Positions 1 through 5,541 of a DNA stretch of 11,104 bases are shown here, piece after piece. Numbering within the stretch: position 1 is the stretch's first letter; each line of letters opens with the position of its first letter. A program made the translations under genes and the position numbers. The stretch is from Sulfurimonas sp. (GTDB taxonomy: Bacteria > Campylobacterota > Campylobacteria > Campylobacterales > Sulfurimonadaceae). A model generated the notes under the pieces. That model made no database searches. It was not told where the DNA came from and saw nothing but the letters and a program-made list of their open reading frames with translations. The DNA lies in NCBI GenBank assembly GCA_012963655.1, contig DTVI01000472.1, positions 1 through 11,104 of the forward strand. The letters run 5' to 3'.

Positions 1-12
1 AGGAATAATACC

Positions 13-447
13 GTGAAAATAATAATGATACTACTAGCCTATATTGCCCTTGCCTTTTCAGCTCAAATTGATGAGTTTGCCTCGGAGCTCTCTTATGAAA
101 GGGATTATCCAAATGCATTAAAGATGGCAAAGGAACAAGATAAGGTTTTAATGTTGGTGCTTGTTGGGGATTACTGCCCTTGGTGTAAAAAGTTTGAACG
201 TAAGACCTTGAAGTCCAAAGAAGTAAGAACTGAGGTGGCTAAGAATTTTATACCTGTTGTGCTTGACAAGTATAAGGATAAGGGAAAGTACCCTAAGGAA
301 TTTTATGCATCTGTAATCCCTGCGGTTTACTTTATAGACCCAAAAACACAAAAGTCTATTTTAGAAACAGTGGCTTATATGAAAAAAGCTGAATTTTTAG
401 AAAATGCTGAAGACGCCCTAGCTCTTTGCCTACAGGAGACAAAATAA
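13..447 (+). CDS. Periplasmic thioredoxin-fold protein with CPWC active site
   Basis: Predicted exported thiol-disulfide protein of 144 residues. A hydrophobic signal sequence covers about residues 1-17 (ending near AFSAQ). A thioredoxin-like domain follows with a C-P-W-C redox motif at residues 55-58 and the expected cis-proline in VIPAVYF at residue 103. The length and the DYxxAxxxAxxQDK lead-in before the redox motif fit the small Thioredoxin_7/SoxW-like families that reduce or relay electrons to periplasmic partners; the partner here is unknown. The start is GTG, chosen because AGGA lies at bases 1-4 about eight bases upstream; an ATG at codon 5 would shorten the signal peptide. The stop overlaps the next start (TAATG), implying translational coupling. 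A paralogue with CSFC lies on the other strand at 2290-2688. Family assignment is firm; the substrate is not known. Confidence 0.9.
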   Translation: MKIIMILLAYIALAFSAQIDEFASELSYERDYPNALKMAKEQDKVLMLVLVGDYCPWCKKFERKTLKSKEVRTEVAKNFIPVVLDKYKDKGKYPKEFYASVIPAVYFIDPKTQKSILETVAYMKKAEFLENAEDALALCLQETK

Positions 448-875
448 TGAAGAAGATATTTTTAGCAATACTTTTTTCAGCTCAACTCTTTTCAGCCTCT
501 ATTTATACCTTAGATAATATTCGTGATTTAAACCTTTATATTGATAATCAAACAGACTTTATGGATAAGAAAGAACTAAAAAAAGAGTTAACGAAAAAGC
601 TTGAAAAAGCTGGTTTTGTTTTTGGTGTAACAGATTCACTTATCTTAGTGATAAAAATTGAGTCTCTTGAGATAGAAGACTCTATAGCCATTTATATTTC
701 TCTTGGTTTAGGTGAAGAAGTTATTACTAAACGAAAAGACAAAATAGAAACCTTCTCATATACTTATATGGAAACAAAACTTATAGAAGGATATGAACCT
801 AAGGAAGATACAAATGAAGCCTTAGACACCCTTATAAATGATTTTATAGCAGCCTATGAAGATGATAAGAATTAA
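447..875 (+). CDS. Exported hypothetical protein, coupled to the thioredoxin gene
   Basis: Not recognised as a named family. The 142-residue product begins MKKIFLAILFSAQLFSAS, a typical Sec signal peptide with cleavage near residue 17. The mature part is a soluble, acidic, alternating helix/strand protein of about 125 residues: a lysine-rich helix (DKKELKKELTKKLEKAG), two probable strands (LILVIKIESLEI, IAIYISLGL) and a C-terminal helix ending in acidic residues. No cysteine or lipobox is present, so it is probably soluble in the periplasm. The start at 447 is preferred over one seven codons upstream because it creates a hydrophobic N-terminus, has AGGAG at 433-437 and overlaps the preceding stop by one base (TAATG). 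The coupling suggests a shared task with the upstream thioredoxin, but that is inference. Confidence 0.75.
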   Translation: MKKIFLAILFSAQLFSASIYTLDNIRDLNLYIDNQTDFMDKKELKKELTKKLEKAGFVFGVTDSLILVIKIESLEIEDSIAIYISLGLGEEVITKRKDKIETFSYTYMETKLIEGYEPKEDTNEALDTLINDFIAAYEDDKN

Positions 876-911
876 GTGTTTATGTTAAAGAGACTCTTTA
901 TGTCCTTGTAG

Positions 912-956
912 AAAACAGCATAGCTATTTCTAAAGTTATGCTTCTAGTGTTTTTTT
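912..956. terminator. Shared hairpin terminator between convergent genes
   Basis: A 9-bp stem (917-925 AGCATAGCT pairing with 934-942 AGTTATGCT, one G-T pair) has an 8-base loop and is followed by GTGTTTTTTT at 947-956 on the plus strand. On the minus strand the tract after the stem is GTTTTC. It sits between the stop at 875 and the facing stop at 944-946, so it can end transcription from both sides; the plus-strand reading is the stronger. Confidence 0.75.
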
Positions 957-1777
957 GATAGTGCTTGGAGGTAGTTTGCTACGGCGTCTTCGTCATTACT
1001 GTGTTTAGAAATGATAGAAGCATGCTCTTTAGCCTCATCTAAGGCATTACTTACTGCAACAGATACTCCCGCAAGTTTAAACATTCCAATATCATTTAGA
1101 CTATCTCCAAAAACCGTAACCTCACTTAGATCCTTGTTTAAATACTCGCAAACTTTTTTAAGCCCATGGGCCTTATCTCCAAGATGATTGAGAATAGTTA
1201 GATAATATCCACCACTATAGGTTTCAGGTGCTAGTTTAAACTCAAAATACTTTCCATAAAGAGATTTTAAATGATCAGTAAGAGGTTTCATTTCTTCAAA
1301 AGAACCCATATAAACAACCTTAAAGGTCTGTTCGCTTGCAGATACATGAGTATGCTGTTTGAGTCTTGTATCATTTTTAAAGTTTATTAATAGATGTTTT
1401 TGTACCTTAGTAAGCTGGGTTGGAAAGTCAAATGACTCATTTAAGTTTTTATCTTTTAAGGCAATTACAAAGGGATGAAGGTTTGAAAAAGAGATAGCTT
1501 CTTGAATCATTTCATTGGCTATATCTTGATCTATAAACTTGGCATCTATAATTTTTTTCTCAGGCGAAACGATAAAGGAACCGTCAAGAAGAATCATAGG
1601 GGCATTTATTTTAAAGCCTTGAAGGAGCTTAGTCGCGGAATAAAAACTTCTAGCAGTGGCAATACTTACTATAGAGTTGATACTTTGTTGATTCCAAGTA
1701 TCTTTTGTAAAAGAGCTGATACTAAGGTCTGAGCGTAAAAAAGTATGGTCAAGGTCGGTTATATATATTTTATTCAT
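944..1777 (-). CDS. Cof-type HAD-IIB family hydrolase (sugar/nucleotide phosphatase-like)
   Basis: A 277-residue cytoplasmic haloacid-dehalogenase phosphatase, normal length for the Cof/YbiV group. Motif I is DLDHT at residues 8-12 (D8 nucleophile, D10 acid/base), motif II is the threonine in SIATARS near 41, motif III is the lysine in DKAHGLKK near 202, and motif IV is GDSLND at 224-229 for magnesium binding. The region from about 75 to 195 between motifs II and III is the C2-type cap that sets specificity. Family members dephosphorylate sugar phosphates, flavin or pyridoxal phosphates; the sequence alone does not say which. It reads toward the 447-875 gene and shares its terminator. The start is ATG at 1777; no Shine-Dalgarno is visible and a -10 box TATACT ends only eight bases before the start (see findings). 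Confidence 0.93.
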   Translation of the reverse strand: MNKIYITDLDHTFLRSDLSISSFTKDTWNQQSINSIVSIATARSFYSATKLLQGFKINAPMILLDGSFIVSPEKKIIDAKFIDQDIANEMIQEAISFSNLHPFVIALKDKNLNESFDFPTQLTKVQKHLLINFKNDTRLKQHTHVSASEQTFKVVYMGSFEEMKPLTDHLKSLYGKYFEFKLAPETYSGGYYLTILNHLGDKAHGLKKVCEYLNKDLSEVTVFGDSLNDIGMFKLAGVSVAVSNALDEAKEHASIISKHSNDEDAVANYLQALSKKH

Positions 1778-1785
1778 TATGTGAA

Positions 1786-1791
1786 AGTATA
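1786..1791 (-). promoter_or_regulatory. -10 promoter box of the HAD gene
   Basis: On the minus strand the sequence is CTCGCTATACTTTCACATAATG: a TATACT hexamer preceded by GC, as at other promoters in this window, only eight bases before the ATG. Transcription would begin at or next to the start codon, giving a leaderless or nearly leaderless message. Confidence 0.55.
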
Positions 1792-1804
1792 GCGAGTTAG
1801 AAGA

Positions 1805-1826
1805 TTCACTTCCTTATGGAAGTGAA
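1805..1826 (-). terminator. Hairpin after the superoxide-reductase-like gene
   Basis: Perfect 9-bp stem TTCACTTCC (1805-1813) with GGAAGTGAA (1818-1826) around a 4-base loop. It starts eight bases beyond the stop at 1834. On the minus strand it is followed only by TCTTCT, a weak uridine tract, so termination may be partial. Its sequence also lies about 14 bases upstream of the HAD -10 box, so an operator role is an alternative. Confidence 0.5.
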
Positions 1827-1833
1827 AAAGAGT

Positions 1834-2238
1834 TTATACTGAAAATTCAGTCACCCATAAGTCGTGTAAATTACAAAAGCTTAAAGCATAAAGTTTTGTA
1901 TGTTTACCCTTGATCTCATAACTTGATATTGCTTGTTTATCAGATGGAAAAAATACATTTTCGCCAAGAACTTCACCTTCTTCAGTAATGATAGAATGTT
2001 TAACAATATAATGCTTTTCAGCCATACCATGTTGTGTTTCTACAGTAATCTTCCCTTTCTCACTTGTAATAATAGGAGCGTGACTAGCTGCCTTACCTTC
2101 CCAACGACCTTGATTAGCAGTTGAGTAAGCAAAAATATTCTTTGGTGTATTGGAAGAAGCTATTGATGTGCTAACAGCAGCCATAAGACCAGCTGACGCA
2201 ACTAAAGATGTTTTCATAAAATCTCTACGATTATTCAT
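1834..2238 (-). CDS. Tat-exported superoxide reductase-like (desulfoferrodoxin/neelaredoxin family) protein
   Basis: A 134-residue protein with a twin-arginine signal (NRRDFMKTSLVASAG, residues 3-17) followed by a class II superoxide-reductase-like domain. The family's mononuclear iron site is four histidines and one cysteine; all five candidates are present: H53 (SHAPII), H70 (QHGM), H76 (KHYI), C122 and H125 (FCNLHDLW). There is no N-terminal desulforedoxin domain, so it resembles the one-iron neelaredoxin type. Tat export implies folding and metal loading in the cytoplasm before delivery to the periplasm, where it would reduce superoxide to peroxide. The neighbouring thioredoxin gene lies 52 bases upstream on the same strand, fitting an envelope redox-defence role. 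Some family members with this signal remain uncharacterised, so activity is inferred. Confidence 0.88.
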   Translation of the reverse strand: MNNRRDFMKTSLVASAGLMAAVSTSIASSNTPKNIFAYSTANQGRWEGKAASHAPIITSEKGKITVETQHGMAEKHYIVKHSIITEEGEVLGENVFFPSDKQAISSYEIKGKHTKLYALSFCNLHDLWVTEFSV

Positions 2239-2255
2239 GGATAAGCCTTTTATAT

Positions 2256-2275
2256 ATTGTAGTGGAGGTAGTATA
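2256..2275 (-). promoter_or_regulatory. Promoter of the superoxide-reductase-like gene
   Basis: On the minus strand GGCTATACTACC (TATACT at 2275-2270) resembles the HAD gene's box, and TACAAT (2261-2256) is a second candidate -10 nearer the start. AAAAGG then lies about eight bases before the ATG at 2238. The box falls in the gap between this gene and the upstream thioredoxin gene. Confidence 0.45.
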
Positions 2276-2289
2276 GCCTTTTATAGTTA

Positions 2290-2688
2290 CTACTTACTTA
2301 ACTCCGCTTCATCGAGCATAGTATAAAAGCCGGCTAGCTCTAAAAGACCCCTTGTATTAAAAAAAGACCTTCCATCTTGATCTAAAAAGTAATGTCTAGG
2401 TACACCATATTGTTCAAACTCATCAGGGATTAGATGCTGGTCTCTTGAAAGATAAAGGGGTATATAATCCTTAGTGAGCTTTTGCATCACTTCTTTATTG
2501 GACAAGGTTTGATGTTTGTATTTTTTACAAAAACTACAAACATCAGCGCCTATAAAAAGGTAAATGTCTTTATCTTGTTCTTGCGCAAGCTTTATTGCCT
2601 CATCATAATCATGTATCCATGTGTACTCATTACTGTATAGCTGTGTTGTTAATAGCATCAAAAATAATAGTTTTAATAGGTGCTTCAT
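2290..2688 (-). CDS. Periplasmic thioredoxin-fold protein with CSFC active site
   Basis: A 132-residue exported thiol-disulfide protein. The signal peptide is about residues 1-19 (MKHLLKLLFLMLLTTQLYS). The redox motif is C51-S-F-C54, followed by KKY, with the cis-proline at residue 97 (GVPRHYFLD). It is a clear paralogue of the protein at 13-447: both share the DYxxAxxxAxEQDK lead-in, xxCxxCKKxxxxTLxxKEV and xxYIP/NFIP segments at matching spacing. The active-site dipeptide differs (SF versus PW), which in this family tunes redox potential and partner choice. Start supported by TGGAGA four bases upstream of ATG. The protein lies just upstream of the superoxide-reductase-like gene on the same strand, so both may serve periplasmic oxidative defence or metalloprotein maintenance (inference). 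Confidence 0.9.
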   Translation of the reverse strand: MKHLLKLLFLMLLTTQLYSNEYTWIHDYDEAIKLAQEQDKDIYLFIGADVCSFCKKYKHQTLSNKEVMQKLTKDYIPLYLSRDQHLIPDEFEQYGVPRHYFLDQDGRSFFNTRGLLELAGFYTMLDEAELSK

Positions 2689-2706
2689 TTTATCTCCAAA
2701 AAGTGT

Positions 2707-2712
2707 ATTTTA
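2707..2712 (-). promoter_or_regulatory. Candidate -10 box of the CSFC thioredoxin gene
   Basis: Minus-strand TAAAAT, with expected transcription start near 2700 and TGGAGA ribosome site at 2698-2693 before the ATG at 2688. AT-rich context makes the exact box uncertain. Confidence 0.35.
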
Positions 2713-2772
2713 CTTTATTGGAACTGATTTGTAAGTTAGAAGGGGTGTTTGAGGAGGAATTATTAAGAAAAG

Positions 2773-2797
2773 AGGACTCACTTTTAACGTGAGTCCT
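2773..2797 (-). terminator. Rho-independent terminator of the small membrane protein gene
   Basis: Perfect 9-bp stem AGGACTCAC/GTGAGTCCT (2773-2781 with 2789-2797) and 7-base loop. On the minus strand it begins seven bases after the stop at 2804 and is followed by CTTTTCTTAAT, a fair uridine tract. It separates this gene from the thioredoxin gene downstream. Confidence 0.75.
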
Positions 2798-2803
2798 TAT
2801 GCC

Positions 2804-3229
2804 TTAGGCAATAACGAAAAATGTAAAGGAAAAGGCAATAATGGCTGCTGCCATAAAAACAGAGCCAAATAAAAATGAAGAAATTAGCTTTACCATAGGC
2901 TGATAAGTCCATTTAACAAGTAAGATAACTCCTGAACCTAAGATGGAAGGAACAAAGGTAAATACCATAGTTTCAGTTAGTCCAAAGCCTTGGGGAATAA
3001 AAATCATATTTGCAATAATAAGGTCAGCTATTAAGATAATAATAAAATAAATAGCCATATAACGAACGGTATTAAATTGCTCAAAACATTTTGAAAGTTC
3101 AACTTCTTCCGTCACCATACATTTCATATCAGAAAAGTTAGCATCCTTTAAAGACTTCTCTTCACAAACCCAAAAGGTTAGAAGAGCAAAGATAAGCCCT
3201 CCTCCTATTAATAACATCATTGTTCCCAT
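2804..3229 (-). CDS. Small four-helix membrane protein of unknown function
   Basis: I do not recognise this 141-residue protein. Four hydrophobic segments are visible at about residues 2-21, 55-77, 84-105 and 116-140. The loop between helices 1 and 2 (about 22-53) is polar and holds three cysteines at positions 22, 37 and 48 (WVCEEK, MKCMV, SKCFE); they could form a disulfide or bind metal or haem, but no CxxC or CxxCH motif is present. The C-terminus ends in the membrane (FFVIA). The start has AAGGAAG at 3235-3241, five bases from the ATG. It has its own terminator at 2773-2797, and the upstream region holds two perfect inverted repeats that may regulate it. Coding is well supported by the ribosome site and membrane pattern; function is open. 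Confidence 0.75.
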   Translation of the reverse strand: MGTMMLLIGGGLIFALLTFWVCEEKSLKDANFSDMKCMVTEEVELSKCFEQFNTVRYMAIYFIIILIADLIIANMIFIPQGFGLTETMVFTFVPSILGSGVILLVKWTYQPMVKLISSFLFGSVFMAAAIIAFSFTFFVIA

Positions 3230-3246
3230 AGATACTTCCTTGTGAT

Positions 3247-3288
3247 AAGGGCACTTATAAAAAGTTCTGACCTTTTATAAGTGCCCTT
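3247..3288. repeat. Perfect 16-bp inverted repeat next to a ribosome-binding site
   Basis: AAGGGCACTTATAAAA at 3247-3262 is matched exactly by its complement at 3273-3288, with a 10-base loop. It could be a terminator for transcripts coming from the old FKBP gene, or a leader hairpin of the membrane protein gene: its base ends five bases from AAGGAAG at 3241-3235. The uridine tract is short on both sides (TTTTAATTT on plus, TTATC on minus). Confidence 0.8.
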
Positions 3289-3306
3289 TTAATTTGATTA
3301 CAAATA

Positions 3307-3312
3307 ATTATA
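3307..3312 (-). promoter_or_regulatory. Candidate -10 box of the small membrane protein gene
   Basis: The minus strand carries a consensus TATAAT in CTGATATAATTATTTG. A start near 3300 would place the 16-bp inverted repeat at 3288-3247 within the 5' leader and the 21-bp palindrome just upstream of the promoter. AT-richness lowers certainty. Confidence 0.4.
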
Positions 3313-3319
3313 TCAGAAA

Positions 3320-3364
3320 AATATACATTTATAATAATATTCTATATTATTATAAATGTATATT
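3320..3364. repeat. Perfect 21-bp inverted repeat, three-base loop, almost pure A/T
   Basis: The arm at 3320-3340 is matched without a mismatch by the arm at 3344-3364 around TCT. Each arm contains a single G-C pair (in the ATACATTT part). The size and perfection exceed what AT-richness alone would readily give. It lies between the FKBP remnant and the membrane protein gene, upstream of the candidate -10 at 3312-3307, and could be an operator or a cruciform-forming site. Confidence 0.8.
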
Positions 3365-3448
3365 AAATATATTGAATGAAAATATTTAAAAATTTGTATA
3401 GAGGTAATTAAGGAATGAAAGGACAAAAGGATTTTATATCTTAATTAT

Positions 3449-3465
3449 AAGGGATTAGCTCCCTT
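3449..3465 (-). terminator. Weak hairpin after the FKBP remnant
   Basis: A 5-bp stem AAGGG (3449-3453) with CCCTT (3461-3465) and a 7-base loop lies six bases after the relic stop at 3471-3473. No uridine tract follows on the minus strand, so it may be a decayed terminator. Confidence 0.3.
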
Positions 3466-3470
3466 GATAG

Positions 3471-3840
3471 TTATTTAATTACAATCAGCTCAATTTCAAA
3501 GATAAGGGTTGAATTAGGAGTAATTACCTTATATTACAAACCACTTGCAAGGGAAATGACACCTTCTTTTGATTTATTTGTTTGTAAGAAGGCCTCTCCT
3601 GCTTTTTTATTTATATCTAAAACTTGCTTTTCGTTTTGCCGTAACTTCTGCTTGCATCTTTACGCCAAATTCTTTGATAGTGCGAGGAATTTCATCTTCT
3701 GAAAGTTGAAGTTTTTTATCATGATGTGCATCAGAAATACCCACTATTAAGGCCTCTTTATTAATAGCTTCTTTTCTAGCTAGCATTTGTTTTCCAATTT
3801 TAACACCAATAGAATAACCAGCCTTGCACTTAGAATTTTT
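3471..3840 (-). pseudogene. Decayed Mip/FkpA-type FKBP peptidyl-prolyl isomerase lacking the catalytic core
   Basis: Reading the minus strand from 3840 gives an FKBP N-terminal (dimerisation) domain: AGYSIGVKIGKQM, then NKEALIVGISDAHHDKKLQLSEDEI. The frame stops at TAA 3607-3609; after a shift near 3625-3640 it continues as KQVLDINKKAGEAFLQTNK then EGVISLASGL, a stop at 3534-3536 where family members have Q, and YKV. The next residues are ITPNSTLIFEIELIVIK and a stop at 3471-3473, which is the very C-terminus of FKBP domains. The roughly 85 residues between, carrying the isomerase active site, are absent. The signal peptide is also gone: an in-frame stop (3850-3852) precedes the homology and no start codon is seen. 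The intact family members are periplasmic folding catalysts. Identification by motif is strong; the damage is plainly visible in the sequence. Confidence 0.88.
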
Positions 3841-3865
3841 ATTTTTAAATTACATAAGTTTTAGC

Positions 3866-3871
3866 TACACT
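3866..3871 (+). promoter_or_regulatory. Candidate -10 box of the permease gene
   Basis: TTTTAGCTACACTATTGAC at about 3859-3877 parallels TATTTAGCTATAATTCC at 5507-5522, with TACACT as the hexamer. A start near 3878 leaves a short leader with AAGGA at 3886-3890 before the ATG at 3896. Confidence 0.45.
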
Positions 3872-3895
3872 ATTGACATTCGTATAAGGATATTC

Positions 3896-4852
3896 ATGCA
3901 ATTGATTTTAGTGATTTTAGGTGCTATTCTTGGTCTAGTCTATGGGTATAACACAGATGGTTTTATTTTTGATTCTAATATTTGTTTGTTCGCAGGTTTA
4001 ACGATGATTATGCCTACGCTTTTTAAGGTGAAACTCTCAGATATTAAACTTCTACTTGTTTATAAGAATGTTGTTATAAAAAGTCTTTTGACTAACTATA
4101 TAATCTTGCCTCTTATCGCCTTGGGTATAGGTCTGCTTACAAATAACTTTGGGGTCGCCTCAGGTTTATTTTTACTCTCGGTTCTAAGTGGGGGTGGAAT
4201 GGTTATGCATTGGATAAAAAAATCTAATGCGGACGCTTCTATGGGATTTATCTTACTTTTTGTTAATCTTATTCTTGTATCTCTCTCCTTACTTATGCTA
4301 CATGTTTTTGGTCTGCAAACAGCCGACTATTTTAGTGAATCATATGCCGATGAGATTAACTTAAGTAACTTTGCTAAAATCGTGATTATCTTACTTGTTA
4401 TTGTTCCTTTTATTATCAGTAGGGTGGTTATGTTGATTAAACCTCTTCAAGCGTTTTTAGAGAAACAAGGCCCTTATATTAGTAAACTAAGTATCTTTGT
4501 TATTTTGTTTTATCTTTTTGGACTACAAAGTTCACAATTATTATTTGAAATTTATGATTTTGAACCAGAATTGATTTATATTTCTTTGGCAGCTGTTATT
4601 ACTTTTTATTTGGCTGTGCTTTTCATTTCTAAGCTGGTATATAAGTTAGATTCACCCCAAGAAAGAGCAGCATATTGGCATAGTGTTACAAGGTATATAA
4701 CCTTAGCCTTAGTTCTATCAACCTTTTCAACAAGCACCTTTGGTGTTTCTATGATCTTACCTATTATGTTTGCATACATCGTTCAAATACCCTTTGCAAT
4801 TATGATTGATAAAAAAATCATACCTAGGGGAAATGAGGCCAAAAAGATATGA
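3896..4852 (+). CDS. BASS/ACR3-superfamily permease
   Basis: A 318-residue integral membrane protein with about nine or ten hydrophobic helices, in the size range of the bile-acid:sodium symporter / arsenite ACR3 superfamily. Family-like features are the second helix with the MIMPTLFKVKLSDI segment (residues 37-50), a glycine-rich discontinuous helix LLSVLSGGGMVMHW (93-106) followed by NADASMGF, and a second half-repeat with RYITLALVLSTFSTS (266-280). Arsenite ACR3 pumps carry an essential cysteine in the fourth helix; here glycines occupy that stretch and the only cysteine noted is near residue 30, so arsenite is unlikely and the substrate is unknown. ATG at 3896 is chosen over an in-frame ATG at 3824 because AAGGA lies at 3886-3890 and the longer version would run through the promoter and into the FKBP relic. 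The stop overlaps the methyltransferase start (ATGA). Confidence 0.8.
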   Translation: MQLILVILGAILGLVYGYNTDGFIFDSNICLFAGLTMIMPTLFKVKLSDIKLLLVYKNVVIKSLLTNYIILPLIALGIGLLTNNFGVASGLFLLSVLSGGGMVMHWIKKSNADASMGFILLFVNLILVSLSLLMLHVFGLQTADYFSESYADEINLSNFAKIVIILLVIVPFIISRVVMLIKPLQAFLEKQGPYISKLSIFVILFYLFGLQSSQLLFEIYDFEPELIYISLAAVITFYLAVLFISKLVYKLDSPQERAAYWHSVTRYITLALVLSTFSTSTFGVSMILPIMFAYIVQIPFAIMIDKKIIPRGNEAKKI

Positions 4853-5499
4853 GTAATAAAACCTTAGATATAAATGATAAGCTTTTAGGTTATATACTTC
4901 AAACAGGCGTAAATGAAAGTCCCTTAGAAAGGTGTTTAAGAGATGAAACCATGGGTCTTGAAATGGGAAAGATGCAAATAGCGCCGGAACAAGGACATTT
5001 CATGAGCTTTATAGCTAAGCTAATAAATGCAAAGTCTTATCTTGAGATCGGTGTATTTACGGGATATAGTATGTTAAAGGTTGTAAAGGCAATGGGAAAA
5101 GACTCCCAAGCCATAGGCTGTGATATTTCAAAAGAGTGGACAGATATAGCTCAAAGGTATTGGATAGAAGAAGGGATAGATTCCCAAATAAATCTGAAGT
5201 TAGATAAGGCCTCGCAAACACTTTTAAGCTTAGAACCTTCATCTTTTGATCTTGCTTTTATAGACGCAGATAAAGAAAGTTATAATGTGTATTATGAAGA
5301 GTGTTTGAGGCTTTTAAAGCCCGGCGCTTTACTTATGATTGACAATATCTTCTGGGGTGGAGCAGTTACAGATGAAAACACACAAGATAAAGATACGCTA
5401 GCCATACAATTTCTGAATAAAAAGATAAGCTCTGATGGCAGAGTTGAAGCTTCTATGTTAAGTATAGGTGATGGTTTGATGATGGTTAAAAAACTGTAA
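4849..5499 (+). CDS. Class I SAM-dependent O-methyltransferase (caffeoyl-CoA/catechol OMT-like)
   Basis: A 216-residue cytoplasmic methyltransferase of the cation-dependent O-methyltransferase family (Methyltransf_3), of usual length. SAM-binding motif I is YLEIGVFTGYS at 64-74, followed by the acidic ribose-binding residue in GCDIS (D92). The metal-site residues expected for the family are present: the DAD of FIDADKESY (139-141) and D165-N166 in LLMIDNIFWGG. Family members methylate vicinal hydroxyl groups of phenolics; bacterial substrates are mostly unknown. The start overlaps the permease stop by four bases (ATGA), so the two are translated together and may act on or export the same compound (inference). 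A new promoter follows at 5514, so the transcript probably ends here, although no hairpin is evident. Confidence 0.92.
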   Translation: MSNKTLDINDKLLGYILQTGVNESPLERCLRDETMGLEMGKMQIAPEQGHFMSFIAKLINAKSYLEIGVFTGYSMLKVVKAMGKDSQAIGCDISKEWTDIAQRYWIEEGIDSQINLKLDKASQTLLSLEPSSFDLAFIDADKESYNVYYEECLRLLKPGALLMIDNIFWGGAVTDENTQDKDTLAIQFLNKKISSDGRVEASMLSIGDGLMMVKKL

Positions 5500-5513
5500 G
5501 AATGGTATTTAGC

Positions 5514-5538
5514 TATAATTCCTTTTAAATAAAGGAAG
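5514..5538 (+). promoter_or_regulatory. Promoter and ribosome site of the helicase-C gene
   Basis: TTTAGCTATAATTCC holds a perfect TATAAT at 5514-5519, and AAAGGAAG at 5531-5538 is a strong Shine-Dalgarno before the ATG at 5542. No -35 is evident, as usual for Campylobacterota. It would drive the closely spaced genes to 7014. Confidence 0.7.
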
Positions 5539-5541
5539 ATT

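Noticed and set aside
1..16. Possible end of an upstream gene (GGA ATA ATA CCG TGA) overlapping the GTG start at 13
   Set aside because: Four codons are too few to support a gene, although a GTGA overlap would fit the compact style of the region.
426..446. Earlier ATG for the exported protein, seven codons upstream of 447
   Set aside because: It would put MPTGDKI before a normal signal peptide and overlaps the thioredoxin gene further; 447 has a better ribosome site.
1502..1732. Plus-strand open frame of 76 codons
   Set aside because: It lies wholly within the HAD hydrolase gene on the other strand, whose motifs are unmistakable, and its product looks like no protein family.
2595..2792. Plus-strand open frame whose tail (GVFEEELLRKEDSLLT) looks protein-like
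   Set aside because: The first half is antisense to the CSFC thioredoxin gene, no ribosome site precedes it, and its end runs into the terminator hairpin.
3301..3470. Small RNA gene or phage attachment site among the AT-rich palindromes
   Set aside because: There is no promoter-terminator pair of its own, no tRNA nearby and no integrase, so the inverted repeats are reported only as such.
3824..3895. Upstream in-frame ATG extending the permease by 24 codons
   Set aside because: The extension covers the candidate promoter and part of the FKBP relic and lacks a ribosome site; ATG 3896 has AAGGA at good spacing.
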